A stretch of 64,000 nt of DNA from Aldrovandia affinis (Eukaryota; Chordata; Actinopteri; Notacanthiformes; Halosauridae), in NCBI GenBank assembly GCA_029706075.1, contig JAINUG010000087.1, positions 2,294,001-2,358,000 of the forward strand, read 5' to 3'. Every line of letters begins with the position of its first letter. Positions within the stretch are counted from its first letter, which is position 1. Below the pieces are notes generated by a model, which was not told where the DNA came from, made no database searches, and was given only the letters and a program-made list of their open reading frames with translations. Positions 11,346 through 23,460 of the stretch are shown here, piece by piece. The position numbers and the translations under genes were made by a program.

Positions 11346-14300
11346 AAATTAGAGGCGCAAAAGGCATGACATTCCTGAGGAGGGATTTCAGGCCTTGGCC
11401 TTGGGCCTGACATTATGACATCAGCACTCTGTGAAGTAAACAGGCATGAAGGCAAATTGAAGGGCTTGTGCTTTGGTCTCCAACCAAGGAGGGAGTGGCT
11501 CCTGATTTGAGGAGGTCAATTGATGGATCTTTCTGGAGGGGGGCGCTTCCCTAGAAGTCCCAACATTGGTATCCCCACCCCACTGTTTTGACTTTGAAAA
11601 CAGCTATAAACATGGCTGCAGTATGGGCGCAACATAGCAGTAAAGCAGGCAGTATCATATGTGTATAGCCAGCAAGGGCACCTGCAGGATTTGACCTGAT
11701 AGTGAGCACAAACCGACAAACGCCCACCAAACCACTAACATGTACGCACAGACAGGAACGCAACATGTCAACTACAGCCAAGGCTTACTGATAACACAAA
11801 ATGTGGTTCCTACCTTTTTACGTTTACTCTTCATCTCCCTGTTGGGTCGATTGCATGGAGCTGTCTATTGTCATCTCATGGGATTGTCTATTGTCATCTC
11901 ATCAAAAACTGTAGAAAAATTTAAACTGTGCCAATACTGGCTGAAAAAGTTGACACGGGTGCGTACAGTGAAGTGTATCTAATCTTAGTATATTTTTATA
12001 CTGCTTATAAAGACAAAGCACACGCATAAACAGTCTTTACAACTCCTCGAAGGGAAACAAATGAATTCAAACAACCATGCATTGGTTACATATTTTTCTT
12101 TGTTTCATGTCTTGTTCGGCTGACCGTACATGCTCATAGTCAAAATGACAGACTTCTAACAAGGCACCTGCATTTCCTATGCACGCCCATGCTGTTTCTG
12201 CTCATTTCAAGATTTATCAGAGTAGCTGAATGATTATCGTAATTCTTTGTCATAATTCTTTTCCCCATAATTCTCCTGTTGTGGGGAACCTCATACGATG
12301 TCAAAAGGGGCTTTGAAGGCAAAGTGGAGAGGATTTAAGCATTTGTGGAGCATGCCCCGATAGTATTTGACATCAGCCCAGAATTTGGGGGTGGAGGTGA
12401 GGCGGGTGCGGGAGCCAGACCAGTAAAGATGTCAGATGGGCTTACTGATTTCAGACCCATGAGGCCAAACAAGACTTCTGGCTCCTCGTGGACCCACCCG
12501 GAAGATTACCTCTCACACCACCTTTGGCTTCAAATGCAACCACATCACTGTCCAGACCGAGCTCGAACCAGTTAGCGTGCGCCTTGTGCTTTGGCTGGAC
12601 ACATGCCCAGTGGTGCATTTATGGCGCAGTGATTTATACGTCTGTACTTTCCTGTACACTCCCGAGTTTTCCACTACCGGGATTTATCTTTGTGAAACAA
12701 CGTTGCCAGTTAGTCCCAGGATTCAGAATAGGATTACTGTTCAGTGAATTTACAGTGTTGAATATGCAAAAAAAAACAAGACATCTCCAATGTCTTGCTG
12801 TGAGTTCTGTTCCACTTGTCTTTGCTTCACAATCATTTTTCTCCGTATACTCCTGCCTGCAACATCTACCAGAAGACTATGGTAGGGTTTTAGAATTTTG
12901 AATGCAACCTAAAGTGTAATTTTGTGGCTGATATGTTGAGTATGTTCTCTGGTCTCAGGGCCATCTTTATACCACACATTGTGGTCACACAGCAATGCAC
13001 AGCACAGTCGACATGCTCTGTCCTGCTACATTCCATCCTTCTGTTTGTAAATCTCAAGACTCTTTCTTCTCTAGCACCCCTAGTGGTGGGGTGAACTGCA
13101 CCATCTTAAGTGCAGTCATTTATGACCTTTTATCATCCATTAAAAACAATGCTTGTGTTTACCGACATGAAAGTGTCAGACCAATATGTGTTTCAATAGG
13201 GCTAGGGTTTTCAGGACTGGAAGTAACAATGAGTGAATGTATTAAGCATGTGGTAGTGTGAATATATTTCACAGTTCAGAAAAAAGATGACGGAATAATA
13301 TTTTATGTCATACTTAGAATGATATTTTCCAGTAATTGGATCTTGGAACTGCATCTTGAGAACTCTTGAGAACATAATTGTGTTATGCAAAACTTTGAAT
13401 TAGTGTTTGTTTTGTTTTGGGGGAAAAATGTTCGAGTGGACGTTTTTGCGAGATTAAGTAAAATGGGGTGGGGCTGGCTTGTTGCCTGGAAACACCCTGC
13501 TCATTCCATGAGTGGAAGAGAGGGGGTTTGCTATTGGCCTGAGAGCCATGGAAATATTTCCTGAGAGAAGAATGAGATGTTGGACAACACTCGTGACTCA
13601 TGTGTAGTGTGACTGATTTTTCATCACTGACATTGTCCATGTTATCCTGGCATTTGTTGTTGAAAGGCTGTATGTTCAGTATATGCCTACACCTGGACTT
13701 GCACAAATAACAACTAGAGTTATTTGTCCTAAATTCCATTTAAAGCATATATTCTACTGTTTCTGCTTGCCGTAAACCCACCAAACAAATGCTGCAGACA
13801 AAACGGTCCTCACTTTGAGAAGTGGCTCCAGCTAAATGAAGCCTGATGAAGGGTTCCCAAAGATATGCTGACAGAACCCGGTCACTGTGAGAAAAGGTAT
13901 TCATTAGAGGCTAAACTTACTGCATCATGTGTACTGAGGTCTTTTTCAGAGCAGTTGTCCCTAGCTGTATTAATCACTTCACTAATCATTGACTCATTGC
14001 ATTGAGGTTGGGAGGGTTGGGATTCGCTGCGGCTTCCAAAAATGTAATTCTAGCATCTCAAGTCTCTCTGGAAAAGACCAAGGGAATCATTCTGGGGGTA
14101 TTAATGATGACAACTTTCTTTAATTTAGCTTCAAACAAGATTCCAAGGAAATGATGGGTATCGTTCCTGCGTTCCATTCCATTGTTTTCTTTTTAATGTT
14201 ATTTTTCCCTGGGTCTAAAGAGGGGGGAAAAACGTGTTTAACATTTTTTCACTTTTATGTCAATCAGAACAGCAGGATAACAAACGAGCTGTTTCCTCAT

Positions 14301-16149
14301 GCACTTAAGGGCTTATACATCTTATTGCATCATTATGCATCATCTCCTGAAGTCTTCCTTCATGAATCATTGTCTCCCCGCTTTGCCTGGTCTGCTGTTA
14401 AGGAAAGTGCAGGGATGTGTTCCTGAGCAAGTCCAACATTGCAGCACATCCATCTCAGTGCAGTACAGGGATGAATAGCAGAGGCAGCTGGGCCATCGAA
14501 CATGGCATGGATCGGCAAATCACTTTTTGGCTTGGGAAGACACGCTTTTGTATTTTCCAACTTCAATAAAAAAACGGAATTGAAGCAGCCACCATATTCA
14601 TGCGTGAAATAAGGAACCTCCGAGGTTCTGTTCCACCAAATGAACTGCATGACATATTCAGCTGAGGAAAGTGAGGCAGAGTCCAGATCAGATCCTGTTC
14701 ATGCAAACTGTGCCTGAGAGCTGATGCATTATTGGGCATGGCATAACCCAGGAGGGGAAGGGTTCAGTCATCAAGGTATTCCTCACCTTATCAGGCAGCA
14801 GCAACTCCTCCAGGGATTCAGTCACCTGTGATCTCGGTGCCTAGCTAGTGTAACTGTGCTGCCTGGCTGATGGATTTCAGAGTGTAAGGAAGCGATGGCT
14901 GGATGCATGCATTTCAGAGGATGCACGAGCGTGCGTCTTTGAGAACTGACGTCGGTTGCAATGATGAGACGGGACCACAGTCTTGATTAGCCATTCCAAA
15001 TAGGGGAATAAAAGAATAAGAGGAAGAAAAGGTTTTTTAAATGATAATGTGAAACAAACAAATTTTTACAGCTGCTGCACTATGCTCTCTGCTGAAAATG
15101 GTTCCTTGAGTTCATGAATGTGGCCCTGCCCGTTTACTCTATACATTAGCCCCTGCTCAGCCCTCAGAGCAAGTGAAAAAGGCAACCACAGGTGCTATAA
15201 CACACTAGGTCTCCTATTGGACAGATGACCCAGATATGACACAATGTAAATAAAAAAAATCTAGGCCTATTTAGTTGGGAGACGTGCCATCACTCAGTCG
15301 TGAGGGTTGGATCAGCTGTAAAGACTTCCGTAATGTAATGGCTATGGAAAGTCCCTTGTGCAAAGTGCTGCAAAAAACTGTACCTCTACACATAATTGGA
15401 GAGAGCAAACCAAAACCCTGATGGAATGTGAGAAGTCTCATGTAAAGGTAGAAGAACTCACTGAAGGGGAATGTCGTATTGAAACCGATGACCGCCTGCC
15501 AGACCGGAACTGGGACAGAATATTTTGCACCAGTTCAGCATTCCCTCTTTCCCTGAATTGAACCCACAGAGAGATCTCTCCTTTTCTCATACCCGTTTCC
15601 ACACAACATGAGAGATGACTGAGGGATGAGCCAAACCGACCGCTGCCTCTGTCCCCCCACACCACCCCGCAAAACAATTATCCCTCTATGCCCACGGGCC
15701 GATTGGCTGCCAGATCCCGCACCCCACTTGACCCACCCAACATGGTGTCTCCAGGCAGCCAGCAGCTCATATTCATTCTGCGTGTAGGGTGCGGGGAGAA
15801 CGAGTCACGCAATGTTCCTGCACGTCCCCCCGCCCAATCGAGCAAGGCATTCCTTCTTCTCTCTTTGTTCTCGGTCTGTCTCTCTCTCGCACTCAGCACC
15901 AGTCTTTACTTTGAAGGCTTCCACTCACGGCATGTCTCAGATCTCCATCCCGGTCATCACACGGGGGTAGAGGAGGGCACGGTAGTAGGCTTCAGGGTTT
16001 TGACCAATCAATCAAATATTAAACGGATATTCAAAAATTAAGTTCATTTGTAGAGATTCTGCTCTATTGGCCCTCAACATTTATGTTGTGTTAATGCTTG
16101 GAGAACTATATCTCAACACTCATAACCTCTGGTTGCCATGTTACAATGC
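11346..16149. other. unannotated intergenic DNA
   Basis: Open frames up to 137 codons (12488-12901) show no family similarity, and opposite-strand frames of similar length overlap many of them. 12340-12580 and 14650-14950 are somewhat richer in GC and could hold regulatory sequence, but I cannot support more. A half CRE (TGACGTCG) lies at about 14947. Confidence 0.45.
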
Positions 16150-16277
16150 ACTGCTCAATAGGCAAAGGTTATTAAGTGTTTGACCTTTAATCCTGAGGTC
16201 CAGGACTCAAGTCCAGCTAGCATCTATATAGATGCTTATTTTGTGCTTATTGCCTCTTTGTGCCTGGCAGGTTTGTG
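16150..16277 (+). repeat. tRNA-derived SINE relic (head)
   Basis: About 16166-16215 resembles a tRNA head: GGTTATTAAGTGTTTGACC at the A-box position, TTTAATCCTGAGGTCC, then GGACTCAAGTCC, a degenerate B box (consensus GGTTCGANTCC). The body decays into a (TTA) run at 16278. The order of boxes and the trinucleotide tail are typical of fish tRNA-SINEs. It is not a functional tRNA gene: the arms do not pair properly and no anticodon stem is evident. Confidence 0.55.
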
Positions 16278-16304
16278 TATTATTATTATTATTATTATTA
16301 TTAT
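16278..16304. repeat. (TTA)n microsatellite
   Basis: About nine ATT/TTA units, probably the expanded tail of the adjoining SINE. Confidence 0.9.
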
Positions 16305-16305
16305 G

Positions 16306-16944
16306 ATTTATTACATAAGACCAATATAATAGGCTCACACCTTGTCGGAGCTGAATGAAGGGTAAGTAAACATCGAAGCACCAAACAGAATAAAATTCAA
16401 TCTTGAGGTGCATGACACAGATAACATGAATATTCCAGGAATGCAAGGAAATGCGAGGAAACCTAGAGTATGGCAGTGGAATGAATGGCAGAATCAGAGT
16501 CACGCTGCTGCATTTTGCATCTGTCGAACATAAAATCATGCTGTTGTACTCCTACAGAAAGTCATGTTGTGCTTTTGATGTTTTCATCTTGTTTGTCTTT
16601 GGTTTTGCCTGGCATTGCTTCATATAGACGTGCTGGGACCACTTAATGATAAGAATGTGCTGACGCTTGCTTTCTACGCCTTCTCGGTTGCATGTCGCAG
16701 ATGACAATGTGCGTATTGTCACAGATAAAGAAAATATGATGGAAGTAAATCATGATGAATGGCTTATTATTTAGCTCTTATTACATATATAAAAATCTAA
16801 GAGAAATACACGCACCACATTAATACCAAGCGTTCAGATAGCATATGATCCTGGTCAAATCCATATTCTTTTCAATTTGTTAATTGCTTTGCGAAGGTTA
16901 GAATGAAACTAAAATTCAATTCTTCTTTTAACAATTTTCCCCTT
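16306..16944. other. unannotated intergenic DNA
   Basis: No supported feature. Confidence 0.5.
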
Positions 16945-17085
16945 TCTCTCTTTTCCCCAATTAGGAGTCAGCAATTGCTCCTCTGGAATCATCACTGTGC
17001 CTCGCCCATGTAAACAGTACTGCAGCTGAAGCATGCACACTCCCTTCATGCATTGGGGTGAATATTTTACACACTACAAGCTGTC
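16945..17085 (-). repeat. decayed SINE relic, AATTGGGG-tail type
   Basis: On the minus strand the low-coordinate end reads CTAATTGGGGAAAAG, the tail motif of a widespread fish tRNA-SINE superfamily. The rest (GTACTGCAGCTGAAGCATGC, CATGCATTGGGGTG) parallels 21440-21510, another relic here. No tRNA head is preserved. Confidence 0.45.
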
Positions 17086-17264
17086 AGACCTGAGTCATAA
17101 ATATTTCAACTCGTTTAACTCTTTACATGCGGGTAAAATTTGAAAGCACTCCCTCCTGCAGAGATTTCCTTTCAGTGAAACATGAAATCAAATGTACAAT
17201 CTTATGAAGAATTTTGGTATTATTATCCATACTGTTTATATGATTTTCTTTATTTTCTATTTTA

Positions 17265-17525
17265 CATTTTTTCTGTTTATTCCAATTTTTTCTCCCAATT
17301 TACTATCCAATTATACCAAATATTTAATATCCAATAATACACAGGACCACTCATATATGCCTCTGCAGAGGCTTTTATCCCTCCCCCTCCCGGGCAGACA
17401 ACCAAGTGCAGCCCCCTAGTGCCACTCCCGGCCAGAGCCGAAACTGGCGCAACCTGGTGGAATCAAACCCCAATCGCAGTGGTCTGCGTAGGACGTTCTA
17501 CAGCTACACCACCCAAGAGGCCCCA
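17265..17525 (-). repeat. tRNA-derived SINE, nearly full length
   Basis: On the minus strand from 17525 downward: GGCCTCTTGGGTGGTGTAGC is the A-box region, followed about 40 bases later by GGGGTTTGATTCCACC, a good B box. A tRNA-unrelated body follows (CGGCTCTGGCCGGGAGTG, GGGAGGGGGAGGGATAAAAG), and the 3' tail has TTGGATAGTAAATTGGGAGA then an A-rich run. The layout and tail match the tRNA-SINE superfamily common in salmoniform and other fishes. It is transcriptionally dead as far as can be seen, and its sequence has drifted. Confidence 0.8.
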
Positions 17526-19139
17526 TGTTCATATATATTTTTTTTTGAAAGGTCTGACTAGAGTTGCTATGAAATATTTCCTGATAAACCAAAATAAACA
17601 CTACCATTAGGAAGTATTTCAGAATCCGACACGAAACACCCACGATGCAATGGAATGTTTCATTTTTTTTTTTGCCAATAATAATTTAACAATCTACAAT
17701 ATCAAAGGTCATTGAATTGCATTTCTCCAGATCGCCTGATTAAGAGAACACACACGCTAATAATCCTGTGTTTCCTCTGTTGTTTTAAAGAGCTCCTAAA
17801 AATATTGACACATTTGAAAATGTGTTTCAGTCTTGCCAGGAATGTGCTTTTAATTGCTGGCCTTGGCAGAGCACGCGCATGTTCCGTTTGATCTTACCAA
17901 CATGGAGGTTGGCTGTAAGGAAGCTCTCACTCACCCACACACAAAAACACACTCCATCTTTTCTTCTGGATGTGGACTGCAGCTCGCCTCCATCTCATGC
18001 AAGACAATAATCGCTGTTGATAAGAGTGAAAAAACACACCTCCCCTGCAGCCAAAATGAGGCAAATTGTGTTCATGTCTGCAGTGTCTGCGCATACTCGT
18101 TCCACATCGGAAAAAGGAAAGAAGCTTCTCCTGATGGATCACGACCGGGCCACTGGAAGAGCACTGAAGTCAGTCAGTGGGACGCGATTCCAAATCTCTG
18201 TGAAAAGGCTGCAGCTGCCTTGTCAATCGCCCAAAAAACCTTTTTTACATTTTCTTTTAAATGGAACAGCAATAGTAAAGCTGCTGACAAATTGAATTGG
18301 AATCCCATCAGATGTGCCGTTTTCTGACATTGTCTGGGGTACCCCACATCCAGGAAGAAGCAGCCCGCCAAGCAGGAAGTGACACACAACGGTCTGGTCT
18401 GGATCTGGTCCGGTTTGAAAGGAAGGTGAAAAATAAACATAAAAAATTGCAATTTGTGTTTTTGAAACAGAACCAAATAAAACATTGCCAGGTATAGGCC
18501 TTTGCTCCTGGTACTCTAATAAGTATATTTACTGCAGAAGGACATAAATCGTCATTGAGTCTAGCATTTGTCATTTATTTACAACCGAATGTGCATTCCT
18601 ACATTCCCTGACAAAATGTTCAATCATGGGTAAACCTTTTGTTTCTATGATTTAGGAATTGATTTAGGTAGAAAACGACAAAAACTGAGAATACAGGAAA
18701 TTACTTCAATACTGTCCAAAAAGGTACTGAATACAAAAATATACAGCTTAATACAATGAACACCAACATCAGTGTTTGTGCCTGTCTGAGATACAGTATT
18801 TCAGTAAGTGCTGTATATAAGGTCTTAGAGACCGCCCCCAAAATGTACTTTCATGTCATAAATTGTGGCCGTTGTGTTTTAGATTCAATGTATCTGTATT
18901 TGCGATCATCATTAAAAAAGCCAAGTGTGCATGTCCTCAGCCAAACCCTCAAAAATGTGGTGAGCAAATAGGAAAACGACCCCTCAAAATGTAATCTGGA
19001 GCAGTACCAGAGCAAAGGCAAAATCGCAAGGAAGTCACACGCCCCACAACACTGCAGTTGCGGGCTTTTCATCAATCTAGGTCCAAGGAATACATTTCAT
19101 GTTTTTGTCATGTAACACCACTATGTTTGCACTGCTGAT
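17526..19139. other. unannotated intergenic DNA
   Basis: The 157-codon frame at 17854-18327 overlaps several other frames on both strands and matches nothing known, so I do not call it a gene. No other supported feature. Confidence 0.45.
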
Positions 19140-19150
19140 GTGCCCCTGGA

Positions 19151-19176
19151 CCCACCCCAACCCCCCCCCCACCCCC
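19151..19176 (-). other. G-quadruplex-forming motif on the minus strand
   Basis: C tracts of 3, 4, 10 and 5 with loops of one or two A on the plus strand. Confidence 0.6.
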
Positions 19177-19569
19177 TCTGGGTCCCCTGAGAAACCACTC
19201 GCTGTCTCTTTCCACCGGCTGAATGATGACATCTAAATCTCTGTGCAGCTGCCCCGCCAAGAACAATGAAGGAGTCAGAGGGAAGGATTTTTGAGCGAGA
19301 GGCTCGGATTCTGCAGTGCGCTGGGCTGCCACGACCATGTCACGGGGAGAGGTAGGACCTTGCAAAGGAGGGAGTGACAGTCCGCGGGCTTCTCTCACCT
19401 GCCCGAATCACGCTCAATAAAGCCAAGCGGAGGGCCACATGCTGCACTGGAATTTAAATTGCCCCAAGGTGGCGTCGGTCCAAACATAACACGTTTCCTC
19501 AAGTTAAGAGAGAAAGAGAGAGACCGTAAATACAATATACATCTCCCGTACAAAAATACACTTTGTGTA

Positions 19570-19695
19570 AGATTTAGTGGTTGGTTTAGTGGTTAGCAGC
19601 TTGGTGGTTGGCGTACCATTCTCACATAATTAACACCTCAGTTCGGCTGCTAAGTGTTAATACTTGACAGAGTTGTAGAGGGGTTTGAACCGTGT
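19570..19695 (+). repeat. possible tRNA-SINE head
   Basis: TTAGTGGTTAGCAG (about 19588) fits an A box and AGTTCGGCTGC about 50 bases later is a poor B box. A second GGTTTGAACC-like word lies at 19682. The region also contains three near copies of GTGGTTGG, so part of the match may be a simple repeat. Confidence 0.3.
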
Positions 19696-19699
19696 GATA

Positions 19700-20029
19700 A
19701 TGTGCCCGTTATGTGGTAACATTCATTTTGCAACTTGTTAACTACACAGGTTTTCATACTGAGCTGGCATCTGTTCTTACCCCGCAGGCTTGGAACTACA
19801 GTTAAACTACGGTTTAAACAATTCTCACATTTTTTTCATGCTACCTTTTTTTTCATATTGGGATGCGGTTATTGAGTTGCCTGCTGCGTAAATAATATGA
19901 TTCAACTTATTGAAATGTTATCGTTTTATTTTTTTATTCTTATTCGCGAACACAGCACATGTTTTTGGTCATATATCCACTGCTTTTTATTCTCTACCGT
20001 ACACAATGTCAGGCTATGTGACTTTTTTC
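19700..20029. other. unannotated intergenic DNA
   Basis: T-rich sequence with no supported feature. Confidence 0.5.
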
Positions 20030-20230
20030 CTCATTTCCCAACCTGGAATCACATTTGTAAGCCCGTCCATCACTGCAACATCTTCCATCAATTTGGGCAG
20101 GGCACAGACTAGTACGCACACAGTCCACCAGCTTCGGACTGGACTGGACATCGCACCCAGCTGACACCCGAACAACAAGAGTAGCTGTCATTGTGCGACG
20201 AGGCGGGGAATAACCTGCCAACTGCGGGCG
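20030..20230 (-). repeat. decayed SINE relic
   Basis: TTGTAAGC...CCATCAATTTGGGCAGGGCACAGACTAGTAC aligns with 21195-21235 (TTGTAAGC...CCATCAATTCTGGAGGGTGCAGACTAGTG) and with the central domain of a fish tRNA-SINE in minus orientation. The segment 20150-20225 (CACCCGAACAAC, CGACGAGGCGGGGAATAACC) continues that body. The tRNA head is not recognisable. Confidence 0.5.
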
Positions 20231-21159
20231 ATGCTATGCTTTGCAGACAATGAAATATCGCTGAGAGTTTAGTGTGAAAAAGGGTTGTGTTAAAGGGGTT
20301 TCCTCTCCCAATTAGTGCAATATATCTCAAAATAAAGTTTCCTAAAGACACACAAAGACAACCAAGTGAGAAGTCAATCTGTCCGTCTGCCATCTTTCCT
20401 AACATGTGCAAGTACGCCATGTCTGCGCCGGACGAAAACAAAAAAGAGAAGTCCCGTCCCTCGCCGCCGCCTAAATGGTGTGAAGCGCTCGTAAAGGGCA
20501 GCATGGTGGAGACTGGCGGGAGACAACAAACAAAGCCAGACACAGAGAGAGGGGGAGGGCTTCAGTTGTTTTTGCCCCCTGTTGAGACACTTACTCAGTT
20601 CATTATGGTGAGTGTATTCCCTGACCCCTGGGGCAGGAAGCAGCACCCCCCCAAACACACACACACACACACCCCAATAGCAAAGAAAACTCCTCTTCCA
20701 AGGGTACAGGCCACTTTAAGAGAGAATTTGGGTCATGGGTTCATCTTCCCTTTTTTCTTGGCACCTTATTAGCACAAGTGCTATTCCGAACCAGCATATT
20801 TAGTCATGGTATCCCATGGCAATTTGGCCAGAAGCCATGAAATTTCGCGAAGACTATATATAACCCGTCAAAATCTGTTTACCGCTTAATAAAATAAAGC
20901 TGAGCCGTGTCCGCACCGCCCGAGTGCCAGATGGAAATAGTGGGTGCCCTAAACGTTTTCTTTAAACTTTTACGATAGCTGCCGCCTTCGCCAATCTTCT
21001 GGAACGGCCTGCTCTCTGTTCTTTTACATTGGGGTTTTTATTGTACTGCTAGTGGGGGGATTTTTCTTTGCAAAGAACGTTAACTGAATGTGTCGTCTTC
21101 ATGCCAGTGTTTAATTATGTACTGTAAGGTCTTTCATATCAATCAATTCCTTTGAACTT
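20231..21159. other. no gene; short CA run and unannotated DNA
   Basis: A CA run lies at 20655-20672. The longest open frame of the whole window (161 codons, 20287-20772) is here. Its predicted protein is rich in Lys, Pro and His-Thr repeats (partly from the CA run) and matches no family, and a 144-codon frame overlaps it on the other strand. I treat both as accidental. Confidence 0.45.
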
Positions 21160-21540
21160 TTTAATTCTTCCATGTGAAAAAGTGCAATCGCAATTGTAAG
21201 CATCCTCCATCAATTCTGGAGGGTGCAGACTAGTGTTTGATGGACATAAAAAGTGTGTCTGTTGCACGCCAACAGTTTCTCTAACCAATGTCGATATCCC
21301 TCACTCCAGAATTAAAGCCCCGGTTACATCTACTGGGACCTGTCTCCCATGTGTCAGTCAAAGTAGGAGGTCTTATTTTTTCCTATTTTCTCCTGAACAT
21401 TTGTGCCTCTCGATTCACTGCTATGCCGGCCATATCCACTCATAGTACACTGCAGTTGAAGCGTGTGCACTCTCCCAATGTGTCAGTGAATGGATTTTCA
21501 CACCACAGGCCACTTGGGGCTGCATGAGAGCATGTGGAAA
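21160..21540 (-). repeat. decayed SINE-like repeat
   Basis: Holds the same central words as the 20030-20230 relic (CATCAATTCTGGAGGGTGCA, GACTAGTG) and, at 21440-21510, a stretch paralleling 17010-17070 (ACTGCAGTTGAAGCGTGTGC). Between them lies the segment shared with 9304-9407. The element is heavily decayed and its limits are approximate. Confidence 0.45.
21252..21357. repeat. locally repeated segment A, copy 2
   Basis: Aligns with 9304-9407 in the same orientation (shared AATGTCGATATC, CTCCAGAAT, AAAGCCC, TGTGTCAG). It sits within a SINE-like relic, which hints that segment A is itself part of an old dispersed repeat. Confidence 0.6.
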
Positions 21541-23149
21541 TCAGAGGCACATCTCTAATTGACGGCTGGTGGCCTGTGGGCACCTGGCGTGTTGCTGGGA
21601 GGAGATTCAGTCTGTGGTCAAATTTTTAAATTGTCCGAGAATGTTCTGCCTTGTCATATTCAGTTATGTTCTGTCTACATCTGCTGGTAAAAAGCCCCTT
21701 TGTTCTTATTGTGGAGTTCATTCTATTAACTCCAATAAGCTGACAATAAGCTGTAATACTCAAATACATTGTATGTTCAAAATAAATGAGAGGAAAGCTT
21801 CACTCCCAAGGCTGTGGCCTCCTTAGAAGCAAAGTATTTTGTTCACAAACGTTCCAAAAAGAATGTGTTTTGAGTCATGTGATCTTACACCACAAAACAC
21901 TAGACACTCATTTATGCCACTCGATTTTCACCAATGGGGATCAAGTGTTCTAAACACCACACCACGTGCTGCAGACACCAAAACAACCCACCAACACAGC
22001 CTATATATTGTGGATGGGGATTCATAGAGACACTTCTCGGCGAAGCAAGCCGCAGACCACGTGCCCGATGTCCCAGTGTCACGGTGGGAACGCGGCTGTT
22101 GCGATATTGCAGAGTGCGAGCGATGTGGGCAAAGGTGGGCCACCGCACTATATCATGGCAGGGCGAATCCTGCTCGAGTGTGAGGAAACAGACCCCACCC
22201 CCACACACACCCCCTGTGCTCCCATTACAAGGCAGCCATCCCAAACACCCTTTGAGGCCATGCCAGACAATGTGCCCAGGAGTCCAGGATGTGCTTTGTT
22301 AAAAATCTGTGCTTGTTAATGCCACTGTAAAAAAAAAACTTTAAAAAAAGTCAACCTGTTGCAACCATTTGTTCTTACAGTATAAATAGTAGTAAGCATT
22401 ACCGGTCTCTGGAAGTAAGGTTATGGACTACAGCCAACCTCCGGTATGGGTGCTTGCCAGGTGGCACATGTTCAAACCTTCACCAACCCACACGCCCGGG
22501 CGAAATGATCCCCATCCTTGTGTCGCGTGGAATGCCACCAGCTTGTGTGCCGTCCATTAAACTATTTTTGTAAGTTGACTGTTGCAGTATGTTTTTGAAC
22601 AGGGTAACGGAAGCATTTTCAGGCCATACTTCAAATGGCAGAATGCTGTATGGCGTCGTTACAAAATATGCTTACGTTTTCTTTTTTACTTGCGTGCATC
22701 TCGAGAGTGATTAACTTCCACATTCCATTGCAATGGTCACATTGGCAAACCAATTCCATTCGGAACCCTGTGTTCTCTATCTGTTTGACTGGTATCTCCA
22801 CATTGCTCTGTCTTTTTAAGAGAGCTGAAGTCCTATCATCACATGCACATAACCTACATATCTGCTCGCCAGTGAAGAACATCAGCTTCATAATATAACA
22901 TATAATGGTTGCATTTCTGCATACACCGCTCTGTAAAACATTCTATACCCCCACTCCTGTTTTATCTGCGTAATTTGGAATGTGTGCACTGGAATGTATC
23001 CATCATTAGGTTCAGACGCATGCTGTACTGTGCTCTTACCAGGGAGCAGCCTGCATCCCCATGTCCTGTCTCTGCCCCAAGCAGGTGGGGAATCAGTCAG
23101 TGAGGATCACTTATACTGTTTGATACCATAGTAACAGACCCCAGCAATA
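21541..23149. other. unannotated intergenic DNA
   Basis: Frames at 21934-22319 and 22631-22898 overlap on opposite strands and are not recognisable. Poly-A lies at about 22328. No supported feature. Confidence 0.45.
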
Positions 23150-23275
23150 AACACACACACACACGCAATCTGCTGTTGAGGCCAGAGATTTGTGGGGGGG
23201 TTGAACCCACAACCTTCAGGGTCCAAGGACTTAACAACAACATTGAATGCTTAGCTAATATGTAAGCACAAGTTG
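23150..23275 (-). repeat. tRNA-derived SINE relic (head) with CA run
   Basis: On the minus strand, GTTGTTAAGTCCTTGGACCC then GAAGGTTGTGGGTTCAACCC gives a tRNA-like A region and a good B box, as in fish tRNA-SINEs. A short CA run lies at 23152-23165. Confidence 0.55.
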
Positions 23276-23309
23276 TGATTGATTTGCTTTATTATTTCCT
23301 TTTATAAAA

Positions 23310-23460
23310 ATGTATTAGTTTTCTCCCTAATTTGGCATCACTAATTGTGCCACTCAAATCACATCTATGCCACCCATGGAAGGATCACTGATGCAAAGCC
23401 AATTGCGCGCCACTGCTTCAGAAAACCCAGCCATTGTCATCTAACAACATAGCATCACAG
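23310..23460 (-). repeat. possible decayed SINE 3' region
   Basis: TTCTCCCTAATTTGGCATCA followed by CAATTGCGCGCCACTGC resembles the minus-oriented tail and body seen at 16945-17085. Weak match. Confidence 0.3.

Noticed and set aside
12488..12901. 137-codon open frame
   Set aside because: No recognisable domain and composition like neighbouring intergenic DNA.
17400..17525. A real tRNA gene from the A and B boxes
   Set aside because: Boxes are followed by a SINE body and an AATTGGG tail, and the cloverleaf does not pair properly.
17854..18327. 157-codon open frame
   Set aside because: Several overlapping frames on both strands, no family similarity, no splice or promoter context.
20287..20772. 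161-codon open frame, the longest in the window
   Set aside because: Includes a His-Thr run from a CA repeat, overlaps a 144-codon frame on the other strand, and shows no domain or family pattern.
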